Shown piece after piece: positions 1-7,922 of a DNA stretch of 64,000 nt. Where the stretch lies: contig CALIXS010000018.1 in the NCBI GenBank assembly GCA_938046095.1, positions 51,943-115,942 on the forward strand. The letters are read 5' to 3'. The notes under the pieces were generated by a model. It did no database searches. It had not been told where the DNA came from and saw only the letters and a program-made list of their open reading frames with translations. Made by a program: the position numbers and the translations under genes. Within the stretch, counting starts at the first letter, position 1; each line of letters starts with the position of its first letter. This DNA is from an uncultured Clostridia bacterium. Its GTDB lineage: Bacteria; Bacillota; Clostridia; Peptostreptococcales; Anaerovoracaceae.

Positions 1-530
1 ACAGCCGTAAGTACGGCGAGGCACTCGCCCGACACAACAAAGCTTCCGGACAGCAAGCCGTCATCGACTTTTTTTGTTATCTCGTCGCCCTCTCCCGTGA
101 GGAGAGCTTCGTTCACCTGTACGCTGCCCTCTATAATCGCGGCGTCCGCCGGCACCTGGCTGCCGGCTCTCAGGATTACGACATCGTCGAGCACAAGCTC
201 TTCGACCTTGACCTCCGTTTCGACGCCGTCTCTGAATGCGTGAGCCTTTGGCATCTTGAGGAACCTGAGCCTGTCGAGCGTATTCTTCGACCTGATTTCC
301 TGAAATATCCCGATGCCCGTGTTTGCAAGCACGATGAGCATGAAAAAAAGATCTTTGAACGAGCCTACCGAGATGAGCAGCCCGGCAAGAACTGCAAAAA
401 TCAGATTAAAATACGTAAAAACGTTGCTTTTTACGATTTCCTTTACAGTGCGCGTAGACGGATCAACCCTTGTGTTGTCGAGTCCCCGTGCCATTCTGTC
501 TCGCACTTCATTTTTATTTAATCCGTTCAT
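1..530 (-). CDS. P-type cation-transporting ATPase, N-terminal part (runs off window)
   Basis: About 176 N-terminal residues are visible; the gene continues past base 1. A cytoplasmic start is followed by a hydrophobic pair of helices (about residues 37-75, containing FNLIFAVLAGLL) and then the start of the actuator domain with VPADAAIIEG (about 126-135) and the dephosphorylation loop LLTGEGDEI (about 143-151). This order is that of a P-type ATPase, which pumps cations across the membrane through an aspartyl-phosphate intermediate. The phosphorylation motif and metal-site helices lie outside the window, so the ion cannot be named. The loop reads TGEG rather than the usual TGES, but the catalytic Glu is present. 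The ATG at 530 has no clear ribosome site; a TATAAT lies about 8 bases upstream, so a downstream start (for example MARGLDNT) or a leaderless message is possible. Confidence 0.85.
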   Translation of the reverse strand, partial: MNGLNKNEVRDRMARGLDNTRVDPSTRTVKEIVKSNVFTYFNLIFAVLAGLLISVGSFKDLFFMLIVLANTGIGIFQEIRSKNTLDRLRFLKMPKAHAFRDGVETEVKVEELVLDDVVILRAGSQVPADAAIIEGSVQVNEALLTGEGDEITKKVDDGLLSGSFVVSGECLAVLTA

Positions 531-601
531 ATTTACATTATAATCCAAAAAAGGCCGCCTCTCCACAACTAATTAAAGGAAATGCGGATGCCGGGCCATC
601 T

Positions 602-1033
602 CTATATCCTGACGATTTCACTTTCCGAAACGAGCGGTACTCCCGCCTTTTCGAGCACTCTTTCTCCGGCCGCCGCATCGGAAACTCTGAGTATGGCGCA
701 GGCATGATCGCCAGAGTTTATGACAAAAGCGTACGTATATTCGATATCGATGCCTGCGTTCATCAGAATCCTCAGCACCTCCGCAAGGCCGCCCGGCCTG
801 TCGTCAGCCTCCGCAGCGATCACGTCGGTAACAGAATATACGATCCCCTCCGCTTTAAGTGCCGCTTCAGCTTTTTCTCTGTCGTCCACGATTATTCTAA
901 GAATACCGAAATCCTTTGTATCAGCTATCGTCATAGCTTTCAGGTTGACGCCGCTGTCCGAAAGTATCGCGAGCACATCGGCGAGCTCACCTTTTTTGTT
1001 CTCTACGTACAGTGAGAGCTGTTTGATTGCCAT
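602..1033 (-). CDS. Tandem ACT-domain amino-acid-binding protein
   Basis: A 143-residue protein made only of two ACT domains (about 4-66 and 71-141), starting MAIKQLSLYVENKKGELADV and repeating the pattern at RPGGLAEVLRILMNAGIDIEY. ACT domains bind small ligands, usually amino acids, and act as regulatory modules. The start follows a strong AGGAGGT site four bases from the ATG. It lies 13 bp downstream of a phenylacetate-CoA ligase gene on the same strand; this pairing of a stand-alone ACT protein with a PaaK homologue is common in anaerobes that oxidise aromatic amino acids. Inference: it senses an amino acid or aryl acid and modulates the ligase or its expression. No catalytic domain is present. 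Confidence 0.85.
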   Translation of the reverse strand: MAIKQLSLYVENKKGELADVLAILSDSGVNLKAMTIADTKDFGILRIIVDDREKAEAALKAEGIVYSVTDVIAAEADDRPGGLAEVLRILMNAGIDIEYTYAFVINSGDHACAILRVSDAAAGERVLEKAGVPLVSESEIVRI

Positions 1034-1046
1034 TTTTACCTCCTTA

Positions 1047-2357
1047 TCAGTCGTGGAGCTTTCTCCTGTCTATAACCCTGACGGCCTTCCCCTCGGATCT
1101 CGTTATTGATTTAGGAGCGACGAGGTGTACCTCAGGCCTTATGCCGAGCATAGTTTTGATAGCGGACTGCAGCTTCTTTGCATCGTGCTCCACGTCCCTG
1201 ACGACGTCGGAAAACGATTCGAGCGGCATTTCCACATAAATGTCGAGCGTATCCGTATTGTCGACGCGGTCCACCTCAATCTGATAGTTCGGCGGATACC
1301 CGGCGCCGAGCAGCACTGTCTCTATTTGCGACGGGAACACGTTGACGCCCCTGATTATTATCATATCGTCGGAACGCCCCATAGGCTTCTTCATTCTGAC
1401 AAGCGTGCGTCCGCACGAACACTTTTCGTATGACAGCTGCGTTATGTCCCTCGTTCTGTATCTCAGGAGCGGAAAGGCTTCCTTGTCGAGCGACGTGAAT
1501 ACGAGCTCACCCGTCGAGCCCGGCGGCAGCACCTCCCCGGTATCGGGATCTATTATCTCAGGTATGAAGTGATCCTCGTTAATGTGCATACCGTTTTGCT
1601 CCTCGCATTCGAACGCCACGCCCGGACCGCTCGTCTCTGTGAGGCCGTAAATATCATAAGCCCTTATACCGAGAGACCTTTCGATGTCACGGCGCATCTC
1701 CTCCGTCCACGGCTCCGCACCGAATATTCCCGCGTTGAGATAATTATCCTCCGGCCCGTATCCTCTTTCTTTGAGAGCTTCGCCGAGATATGCGGCATAC
1801 GATGGCGTACAGCACAATATAGTGGCTTTTAAGTCCATCATGAACTGTATCTGCCTGTCCGTATTGCCTGATGACATCGGAAGAGTAAGGCACCCTACCT
1901 TGTGTGATCCTCCGTGGAGGCCTGAACCGCCCGTGAACAGACCGTAGCCGTAGCTTACGTGACAGATGTCTCCGTCACTTCCGCCCGCCGCCACGATCGC
2001 CCGCGCGCAGCATTCCTCCCACAGATCTATATCTCTTTGTGTATAAAACGCCACCACTCTGCGTCCGGTCGTTCCCGACGTAGAATGTATTCTGACGCAA
2101 TTCTTTATGTCCGTTGCCAGGAAACCGTATGGATACTGGTCTCTGAGGTCTTCCTTTGAGATAAACGGAAGCTTATGCAGATCCTCAATGCCCCCGATAT
2201 TCTCCGGTGCGACACCTTTCGTTTCCATCAGGGCGCGATAGCAGGGTACATTGTCCCAGACATATTTCACCTGCCTGACGAGTTTCCTGCTTTGCTGTTC
2301 CGTCATCTCGCCGCGCGGCATTGTCTCGTATTTTTCCTGAAAATAGCGATGTTCCAT
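1047..2357 (-). CDS. paaK: Phenylacetate-CoA ligase (PaaK family)
   Basis: A 436-residue adenylate-forming enzyme that activates phenylacetate or a related aryl acid to its CoA thioester with ATP. The phosphate-binding loop HSTSGTTGRR is at about residues 91-100, the YGLTE adenylate motif at mid-protein, and the C-terminal domain carries IIIRGVNVFPSQIE, as in PaaK. It is near the usual PaaK length of about 430. The frame can extend three codons further to a TTG at 2366, which sits only 3 bases from a GGGAG ribosome site; the ATG at 2357 sits 12 bases away, so the start is uncertain by nine bases. The partner ACT gene follows directly. In amino-acid fermenters such enzymes often serve aryl acids made from Phe, Tyr or Trp; the true substrate is not shown by sequence. 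Confidence 0.9.
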   Translation of the reverse strand: MEHRYFQEKYETMPRGEMTEQQSRKLVRQVKYVWDNVPCYRALMETKGVAPENIGGIEDLHKLPFISKEDLRDQYPYGFLATDIKNCVRIHSTSGTTGRRVVAFYTQRDIDLWEECCARAIVAAGGSDGDICHVSYGYGLFTGGSGLHGGSHKVGCLTLPMSSGNTDRQIQFMMDLKATILCCTPSYAAYLGEALKERGYGPEDNYLNAGIFGAEPWTEEMRRDIERSLGIRAYDIYGLTETSGPGVAFECEEQNGMHINEDHFIPEIIDPDTGEVLPPGSTGELVFTSLDKEAFPLLRYRTRDITQLSYEKCSCGRTLVRMKKPMGRSDDMIIIRGVNVFPSQIETVLLGAGYPPNYQIEVDRVDNTDTLDIYVEMPLESFSDVVRDVEHDAKKLQSAIKTMLGIRPEVHLVAPKSITRSEGKAVRVIDRRKLHD

Positions 2358-2411
2358 TTTGTTCAAATTCTCCCTGTAAAGTCTTCTATACGATCAGCCC
2401 TCTGCGCCGTG

Positions 2412-3149
2412 TCAGAGCAAATACTTCAGCGCGTTTAACAGCTCGTCGTCCGTCTCCTCCTTGGAATCGTCTCCGCCTGTTCCTTTTTTACGATAATCGC
2501 TCATTATAGAAGCGAAGATTTCCGCGGCCGACGGCGGCGTATAGCTTATGGTATTCGCACCTGCGCGAATCGTTGCCTCTATGCTTTCGTCCGTCGGCCC
2601 GCCTGTCGCGATAACGGGTACATTCGGGAAGTTCCTTTTTATATCTGCAACTACGCGCGGAGTATCCGCCGCAGCCGAAATATTAAGTATCGATGCCCCC
2701 GCATCAAGCCGCGCCGCGATATCCGTCGTATCGTTGACCACCGTTACTACGACGGGTATATCCACGGCTTTATGTATGAGGCTGATCGTGTCGTTTTTCG
2801 TAGCGGCGTTTACAACGACGCCGAAAGCGCCGTTCGCTTCGGCATCCCTCGCTATCAAAACGCTGCGCAGACCCGTGGTGAGACCTCCGCCGACACCCGA
2901 AAATACGGGTATCGACGACGCGTTGACGAGTGTCTGGCTTATCACCTGCTGCGGTGTGAACGGGTATACGGCAAGCACGGCATCTGCGTTGCAGTTTCTT
3001 ATGATAGCGATGTCGGTCGTAAAGATGACCGATTTTATCCTGCGCCCCAAAACGACTATTCCCGAGGCTTTCCATATACATTCCGGCAGCATGAGACTGT
3101 TCGCCCTGAGCTTGCCGTTCAGTCGCGGTATATTCTTTTTTTGCGTCAT
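2412..3149 (-). CDS. HisA/HisF-like TIM-barrel protein, function unassigned
   Basis: A 245-residue soluble protein with alternating beta strands and helices of a TIM barrel: AVLAVYPFTP, IPVFSGVGGG, GAFGVVVNAAT, VPVIATGGPTDESIEATIRAGAN near the C-terminus. The last, with its Gly-rich turn, resembles the phosphate-binding strand 7/8 of HisF/TrpC-like barrels. Such proteins are often labelled only 'hydrolase' in Clostridia; I cannot name a reaction. The C-terminal tail (GTGGDDSKEETDDELLNALKYLL) is charged. The start has an AAAGGAGTG ribosome site 8 bases upstream. It lies 45 bp or more ahead of paaK on the same strand, so may share its operon, and is divergent from the TSCPD gene. Confidence 0.7.
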   Translation of the reverse strand: MTQKKNIPRLNGKLRANSLMLPECIWKASGIVVLGRRIKSVIFTTDIAIIRNCNADAVLAVYPFTPQQVISQTLVNASSIPVFSGVGGGLTTGLRSVLIARDAEANGAFGVVVNAATKNDTISLIHKAVDIPVVVTVVNDTTDIAARLDAGASILNISAAADTPRVVADIKRNFPNVPVIATGGPTDESIEATIRAGANTISYTPPSAAEIFASIMSDYRKKGTGGDDSKEETDDELLNALKYLL

Positions 3150-3163
3150 TGCGGTACACTCCT

Positions 3164-3192
3164 TTGCTCAAGATACGTGTCTGTGGTATAAT
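3164..3192 (+). promoter_or_regulatory. Sigma-70-type promoter of the TSCPD gene
   Basis: TTGCTC (3164-3169) and TATAAT (3187-3192) are separated by 17 bases, upstream of the GGAGGTGAT ribosome site at 3213-3221. It lies in the divergent gap with the TIM-barrel gene. Confidence 0.7.
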
Positions 3193-3224
3193 CCGTTTAT
3201 AGCGAGATGAACGGAGGTGATCAG

Positions 3225-3482
3225 ATGTCATATATGTACAAAACCAAGGGCACCTGTTCGATGATTATAAATATCGATATGAATGGCAATGTCCTCGAGG
3301 ATGTATCATTTGAAGGGGGATGCAACGGCAACCTTAAAGCGATATCCTCGCTCGTAAAAGGCATGACCTACGAGGAGATCAGGGACAAGGTCGGCGGCAT
3401 CACGTGCGGGTTCAAGTCCACATCCTGCGCGGATCAGCTCGTAAAGGGCATGGAGGAAGCTATGGCAGCCGGGACAAAATAG
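3225..3482 (+). CDS. TSCPD domain protein (TIGR03905 type)
   Basis: An 85-residue protein beginning MSYMYKTKGTCS. It contains GGCNGNLKAISSLVKGM and a terminal GFKSTSCADQLVKGMEEA with the TSCPD-like signature (here TSCADQL). This domain also occurs at the C-terminus of some B12-dependent ribonucleotide reductases; the stand-alone form is frequent in Clostridia and has no established reaction. Three Cys residues (in GTCS, GGCNG and TSCAD, plus ITCGF) could bind metal or form a redox pair, which is inference. An in-frame ATG at 3207 is upstream, but GGAGGTGAT at 3213-3221 lies between the two ATGs and fits only the 3225 start. Its terminator overlaps the stop codon. Confidence 0.85.
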   Translation: MSYMYKTKGTCSMIINIDMNGNVLEDVSFEGGCNGNLKAISSLVKGMTYEEIRDKVGGITCGFKSTSCADQLVKGMEEAMAAGTK

Positions 3483-3493
3483 TCCCGGTTTTT
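3469..3493 (+). terminator. Rho-independent terminator overlapping the TSCPD stop codon
   Basis: CCGGGAC (3469-3475) and GTCCCGG (3482-3488) form a perfect 7-bp stem with loop AAAATA, followed by TTTTT. The stop codon lies in the hairpin. Downstream (about 3551-3573) a second GC-rich dyad, CGGGCGG/CCGCCCG, lies before the convergent kinase gene. Confidence 0.85.
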
Positions 3494-3601
3494 CAGTGCA
3501 CTTTACGCACCCTGCAAACCGAGCCCTTCGCCGTTTGCTCTGCGGGCGGCGGCTTTACCGCCCGTCACTGCGCAATTGAGGCGTGTTCATAGCCTTTGCC
3601 G

Positions 3602-5140
3602 TCAGTAATGCGGCAGTGATGATGCCTCGCCGGTACCGGGAACCGCTTCATCCTGCTCATGATCGTACGGATGCAGGTTTGCACTGCCGTCATTGCCGTC
3701 TGAAGTGTTCATACCGCCAGGTGCTGCAGTCAGATAAACCTCTTCGTTTGCGGGCTTTTCGAGCCCGTGATAAACAGGGAACGTAATCCTTGCCGTAAAA
3801 AGCTGCCCCTCGTCGTGATAGCTGAAGGAGCCCCCCATGTCGCTGCATATCCGCTCACATGTCTTAAGTCCTATCTTGTTACTTTCGACCTTGCGCGAAT
3901 CCGCCAACACGCTGTTAATAAGCCTTATTATTATCCTGTCGTCTTCCACTCCTGCACTTATGCGGATATGGTAAGATTTGTCGGCGTATTTGGTGATATT
4001 GGAGAATACGTTGTCGAAAAGCCTTCGCAATCCCTGGATATCCGCCATAATATTGATATTTGCGACCTCATATTCGAAATCTATATCGTAGCCGTAGCTG
4101 ATCAGCTCCGCCGAATGCTCGGATATCAATTGCTGGATAAGTATTCCCGCATCAAACACCTCGTAATTCTTCTCGCGCCCCTCCTGACTTCCGAATACGA
4201 GGAAATACTGGAACAGCTTATCCGACATTTCCTTCAGCTGGAACGCCTTCTCGCGGCACGAAGCGATATACCTGAGCTCCTCCCCGCGCGATCTCGATTT
4301 TCCGCTTTCGATTATGTCGAGGTACCCGATAAGCGAGGTCAAAGGCGTTCTTATATCGTGCGACATGGCGGTTATGAGCTGCGTATTCGCGTCCCATGCG
4401 ATTTTCTCGCTCTGAAGCTTTTCGACTATGGCGTTTCTCATCGTATCGACGTTGACCGCAAGGCGGCCTATCTCGTCGTTGGAGGTCGGATCAATTTCCG
4501 CGTCGAGGTCGCCGTCGGTAACAGCCTGTACCTCACGCGAAAGCCGCGTCATCTTATGAATGATTTTTGTGTTGTATATGACGATGACGCTCATAAACAC
4601 GAACAGGCACATAGTAATCTTCACGAAGAATACTATATTGTAAAAATGCTGCTCCTTGTAGACGTCGACATAAACGTAATACTCCCCGTCGGAAAACTGT
4701 ATTATCCTGTTCCTTACGTCTTCCTTGAACCTGTCGTGCGTTATCCTCTCGGAGGCGTTTTCATTGATATAAACGTAATTTTTTCCTGTCGCCGTAAATG
4801 ACGACCCGTCCGTATATGTCGAATTGTACGACCAGCCTCCGTTAAATGCTATAGCGGTGTTGTCATACACCTCCAGATACGTATAATCGTTCTTTTTCAG
4901 CCAATTCTGAAGTGCGTCCGTATCCGTGCCGCTCGTATTGTATTCAGCAATATATGCATTGAGACTGGCGTACGCCGAACCTACGTTTGCCCTTACGGCT
5001 TCGTCGCTGTGGTAGTATTTCGCCACGACAATACTCTGGATCCACCCTATGAAAACGTAGATTCCGAGAGTCGCAGTCAAAGCGAGCAGAATAGCACATG
5101 TCAGTTTTATGTTGAGAGGTATGAACCGCTTCTTATTCAA
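3602..5140 (-). CDS. Membrane sensor histidine kinase (HAMP-HisKA-HATPase)
   Basis: A 512-residue kinase: TM1 near residues 13-35 (CAILLALTATLGIYVFIG), an extracytoplasmic region rich in Tyr and Asn to about 165, TM2 (FFVKITMCLFVFMSVIVIY), a HAMP region with DLDAEIDPTSNDEIGRLA, the H-box MSHDIRTPLTSLIGYLD and an ATPase domain with FDNVFSNITKYAD. The G1 loop is contracted; IGLKTCERICSDMGG carries the G2-like element, as in a group of Firmicute kinases. The true start is probably the TTG at 5140: GGGGGAAAGGA lies seven bases upstream and the TTG overlaps the end of the response regulator gene by 8 bp, giving translational coupling. A longer reading from an ATG at 5200 would lie deep inside the regulator gene. 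It is the last gene of an MFS-regulator-kinase operon, so it may sense the transported solute (inference). Confidence 0.9.
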   Translation of the reverse strand: MNKKRFIPLNIKLTCAILLALTATLGIYVFIGWIQSIVVAKYYHSDEAVRANVGSAYASLNAYIAEYNTSGTDTDALQNWLKKNDYTYLEVYDNTAIAFNGGWSYNSTYTDGSSFTATGKNYVYINENASERITHDRFKEDVRNRIIQFSDGEYYVYVDVYKEQHFYNIVFFVKITMCLFVFMSVIVIYNTKIIHKMTRLSREVQAVTDGDLDAEIDPTSNDEIGRLAVNVDTMRNAIVEKLQSEKIAWDANTQLITAMSHDIRTPLTSLIGYLDIIESGKSRSRGEELRYIASCREKAFQLKEMSDKLFQYFLVFGSQEGREKNYEVFDAGILIQQLISEHSAELISYGYDIDFEYEVANINIMADIQGLRRLFDNVFSNITKYADKSYHIRISAGVEDDRIIIRLINSVLADSRKVESNKIGLKTCERICSDMGGSFSYHDEGQLFTARITFPVYHGLEKPANEEVYLTAAPGGMNTSDGNDGSANLHPYDHEQDEAVPGTGEASSLPHY

Positions 5141-5831
5141 CCTTGTATCCTTTCCCCCAGATCGTTTTGATGAGCTGCGGGTGGTTGGCATCGTCCTCAA
5201 GCTTCTTGCGCAGGTTGAGGATATGAACCATTACGGTATTGCCGTCCGACGGGAGATAGCTGTCATTCCATACTCCCTCGTAGATTTCTCTGTTCCCGAC
5301 TATCTCACCGCGGTGATCGACAAAATAACGCATTATCGCGTATTCCTTATCTGTCAGAGGGATCACCTTATCTTCTTTTATTACGCGGCGGTGCTTGTCG
5401 TCAAGCCTGAGGTTTCCGCTCATCGCCGTCACCGTCTGAGCCGCCGGTACGCGCTGGTACTCTCTGTATCTGCGAAGGAGCGACTTCACTTTCATCAGAA
5501 GCTCCGTCTGAGAGAAGGGTTTTACGAGGTAGTCGTCCCCGCCCTCCGTATAGGCGTCGACCTTGTCCTGCTCCTGCGACTTTGCCGTCAGGAACAAAAT
5601 CGGTACGGTCGACTTTTGCCGTATCATCTCGCATGCCTCTACCCCGTTGACGCCCGGCATCATTATGTCCATTATGACGAGGTCTATCGTACGGTCCGCA
5701 TATATCATCTCTACGGCAGTCCCGCCGTTTTCAGCCTGAAGAACGCTGTACCCCTCGCTGCCGAGCAGGATCGATACGACCTCCCTGATATCGGGGTCAT
5801 CATCAACTATGAGTATCTTATACTGTTCCAT
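5133..5831 (-). CDS. OmpR/PhoB-family response regulator
   Basis: A 232-residue regulator. The receiver domain (about 4-117) has the acidic pair DDD near residue 11, the phospho-acceptor in DLVIMDIMMPG (about 50-60) and the conserved Lys in LFLTAKS. The C-terminal winged helix (about 135-230) shows TDKEYAIMRYFVDHRGEIV and GNTVMVHILNLRKKL, typical of the OmpR DNA-binding domain. Its start overlaps the end of the upstream MFS gene by 14 bp, and its stop overlaps the TTG start of the kinase, so all three are coupled. It is the cognate partner of the kinase at 3602-5140 by position. Confidence 0.93.
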   Translation of the reverse strand: MEQYKILIVDDDPDIREVVSILLGSEGYSVLQAENGGTAVEMIYADRTIDLVIMDIMMPGVNGVEACEMIRQKSTVPILFLTAKSQEQDKVDAYTEGGDDYLVKPFSQTELLMKVKSLLRRYREYQRVPAAQTVTAMSGNLRLDDKHRRVIKEDKVIPLTDKEYAIMRYFVDHRGEIVGNREIYEGVWNDSYLPSDGNTVMVHILNLRKKLEDDANHPQLIKTIWGKGYKVE

Positions 5832-7059
5832 CAGCTTGCTTTCCTTTCTTCCGCTCTCCCGCGCTCTCCGCGGCAGCTTTGTCTATCGTCAGTGCGATGA
5901 TCGCAGCTCCCGCTGCGGCAACAACCGTTCCCGCCGTCAGGAGCGGTTTGACTCCCATTCGGTCGAGTATCAACCCTCCGACAAGGCTTGCAAAAATAGA
6001 CGCCGCCGTCACCATCGTAACAAACAGTGCATGCCCCTTGACAGCCTCCGACCTGTCCATACTGTCGTCTATGAATGCGATCATGGACGGCAGAAAAAGG
6101 GCAAGAGCAAACGGCTGTATAAACTGTGCGGCAATGATCGCCGCAATATTTCGCGCGAGCGCGCATATACATATCCAGACGACAAAAGCCGCCCCGGAAA
6201 ATTTCAGCAGCTTCCCGCACGGAAAGCGTTTATGTATTTTGTTGAAGAAAATCAGCGTCGGTATCTCCAGCAAAGCCAACACCGAAAAAACGGTGCCGAG
6301 ATCCCTGCTGTTTCCTCCCGCGTTTGCCGTTATCTGCGCCATGTATGTGTTCATTATCGAATTTGCGACATACACTCCGAGCGTTCCTGCGCAGACGGCG
6401 ATAAACATCCTGTGCCTCGAGGCAAACTGCCTGATGCCGATATTCCCGCCGGCATCGCGGCCGGCGGCCTTAACCGGTTCGCCGCCCCGATCCGTCGCTC
6501 CGGAATAGCCTGCACGCATCACGATAAATGTGATAAACAAAGCTGCCAGAATTACGATACCCGCAGGCTGAATGATACTCTCGCCGCGTTTAACGGTCAT
6601 TATGCCGAGTATATATACGAGCACTGCATAAAACAGTGATCCCAGCGACCTGCACAGCCCGAAATTTATCGTCGCACCCGTTTCCTCGAGCATTCTGTTC
6701 AGCGCATTGCAGAAGGGCTGCAGCGTCATCATCACCGCAAAAGCTCCCACGTAGCAGCACGCAATAAGCACTCTGTTGCCGCGAAGCATTATGAGCGGCA
6801 CCGTAAATCCCATCAGCAGCAGTGTCATTGCTGCTGAAACCGTAAAAACCGCTGTTCTGCGCATCCTGTCGGTAAAATCCGCGAGAAGCGGCTGAACGAT
6901 CACCGCGATAATATTGCCGAGAGCGATAATCATGCCTATCTGCGAGTTGGTAAAACCCCTTGCCAACAGAAATACCGAAGAAAAACTGCTGAGGACACCA
7001 TAGTACATCCAATACGTCCCGTGAACCATCGCATATTGAAAATTGAACCTTCGTTCCAT
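5818..7059 (-). CDS. Major facilitator superfamily transporter (MFS_1-like, 12 TM)
   Basis: A 413-residue polytopic protein with about 12 hydrophobic helices. The N-terminus (NFQYAMVHGTYWMYYGVLSS) and the A-loop region (IVQPLLADFTDRMRR) resemble the nucleoside/lactose permease-like MFS group, with a long central loop near residues 195-215. The frame extends to a GTG at 7080, but the ATG at 7059 follows GAGGTG at 11 bases and is preferred. It heads the operon with the two-component system, an arrangement often seen when the kinase responds to the solute or to transport flux. The solute cannot be read from sequence. Confidence 0.85.
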   Translation of the reverse strand: MERRFNFQYAMVHGTYWMYYGVLSSFSSVFLLARGFTNSQIGMIIALGNIIAVIVQPLLADFTDRMRRTAVFTVSAAMTLLLMGFTVPLIMLRGNRVLIACCYVGAFAVMMTLQPFCNALNRMLEETGATINFGLCRSLGSLFYAVLVYILGIMTVKRGESIIQPAGIVILAALFITFIVMRAGYSGATDRGGEPVKAAGRDAGGNIGIRQFASRHRMFIAVCAGTLGVYVANSIMNTYMAQITANAGGNSRDLGTVFSVLALLEIPTLIFFNKIHKRFPCGKLLKFSGAAFVVWICICALARNIAAIIAAQFIQPFALALFLPSMIAFIDDSMDRSEAVKGHALFVTMVTAASIFASLVGGLILDRMGVKPLLTAGTVVAAAGAAIIALTIDKAAAESAGERKKGKQADGTV

Positions 7060-7096
7060 GTCCCTTACGGCACCTCGCACTCTTATCGGTTACTGT

Positions 7097-7126
7097 ATTT
7101 TATCACGTTTATGTATCTCATGTCTA
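7097..7126 (-). promoter_or_regulatory. Promoter of the MFS/two-component operon
   Basis: On the minus strand TAGACA (7126-7121) is followed after 18 bases by TAAAAT (7102-7097), about 40 bp upstream of the ATG at 7059. It is the only good pair in this gap. Confidence 0.55.
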
Positions 7127-7198
7127 TGCATTATAAAAAAGTGCCACCCCCCCGAGCCATGCCGCACATTCGCACCTTACCGCTCCGGCGCCCGCGAA

Positions 7199-7227
7199 AA
7201 AGGCAGGTCCGAACCGGAGCTGCCTTT
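7199..7227 (-). terminator. Terminator of the Gld-type ABC operon
   Basis: Arms AAAGGCAG and CTGCCTTT (7220-7227 with 7199-7206) with an inner TCCG/CGGA pairing and a three-base loop, followed on the minus strand by a short T-run. It lies just past the DUF4340 stop. The AAA/TTT flanks allow function in both directions. Confidence 0.75.
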
Positions 7228-7238
7228 GATTTGCCTGT

Positions 7239-7913
7239 TCAGTTACCTGTCTTTTCCCCGGCATCGGTGATATCCTCGTGCGAATAAGCGAGACCCGTAT
7301 AAAAAGCCTTTTCCACCGTATATATTTTGTCTCCTCCGTCAGCCCTTAGATAGTACTTTTTTATCGTATCGTTATAGCTGCCGATCTCTATCATGCGGGT
7401 TGTCCCGTCCGCCATTTTGACTGTTACGACAGCCGACGGGGCGTCAAATCCGAACTGAGACGCGTCTGAAGTGTCCGCGATTTCATCTTCGCTCGTTATA
7501 ACGCTAAGACTGTCGAGCAGGGACGATGCGAGCGAGGCATTTACGATGTCCTCGCCGCCGTTTCCAAAGCTCCATCCTGTAACGTTATTGTCTTCCGGAT
7601 TGTCATTCGACGGAGCGTCGGTGCTCTCCGATTCTCCCGTTTTGCCGGACATATCGCCGGAGGGTTCTTCGGATGACTTTGATTTCTGATAAGATGCGTA
7701 TGCGTCCGGATCGTATTCCAACACGTATGTACCTTCGCCGGAGGTGACGGATATTTCGCGGACATTGTCCTTTTCGAGCGAAAAAGCTTTATATACCTTC
7801 GTGTCCTTCTCCGCGTCGGCTTTTTGATTGTAATATCTGACGCCGAAATAGCTCCCGAGTGCCGCGATAAGTATAAACGCTACGATGATAAGGTGTCTCT
7901 TCTGTGCCTGCAT
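7239..7913 (-). CDS. DUF4340 domain protein, membrane-anchored, of Gld-type ABC operon
   Basis: A 224-residue protein with a single N-terminal TM anchor (HLIIVAFILIAALGSYFGVRYY, about 6-27) and an extracytoplasmic domain. A Ser/Asp/Asn-rich stretch near residues 85-115 looks disordered, followed by SQFGFDAPSAVVTVKMADG and a C-terminal YYLRADGGDKIYTVEKAF, the pattern of DUF4340. This domain is regularly encoded beside Gld-type exporters and is thought to be part of the surface assembly; its molecular role is unknown. GAGG lies 7 bases before the ATG and the gap to the permease gene is 9 bp, so it is the last gene of that operon. Confidence 0.8.
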   Translation of the reverse strand: MQAQKRHLIIVAFILIAALGSYFGVRYYNQKADAEKDTKVYKAFSLEKDNVREISVTSGEGTYVLEYDPDAYASYQKSKSSEEPSGDMSGKTGESESTDAPSNDNPEDNNVTGWSFGNGGEDIVNASLASSLLDSLSVITSEDEIADTSDASQFGFDAPSAVVTVKMADGTTRMIEIGSYNDTIKKYYLRADGGDKIYTVEKAFYTGLAYSHEDITDAGEKTGN

Positions 7914-7922
7914 TTTGATGCC

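Noticed and set aside
3767..4801. Open frame of 344 codons opposite the histidine kinase
   Set aside because: The kinase has all expected motifs on the other strand; no support for the antisense frame.
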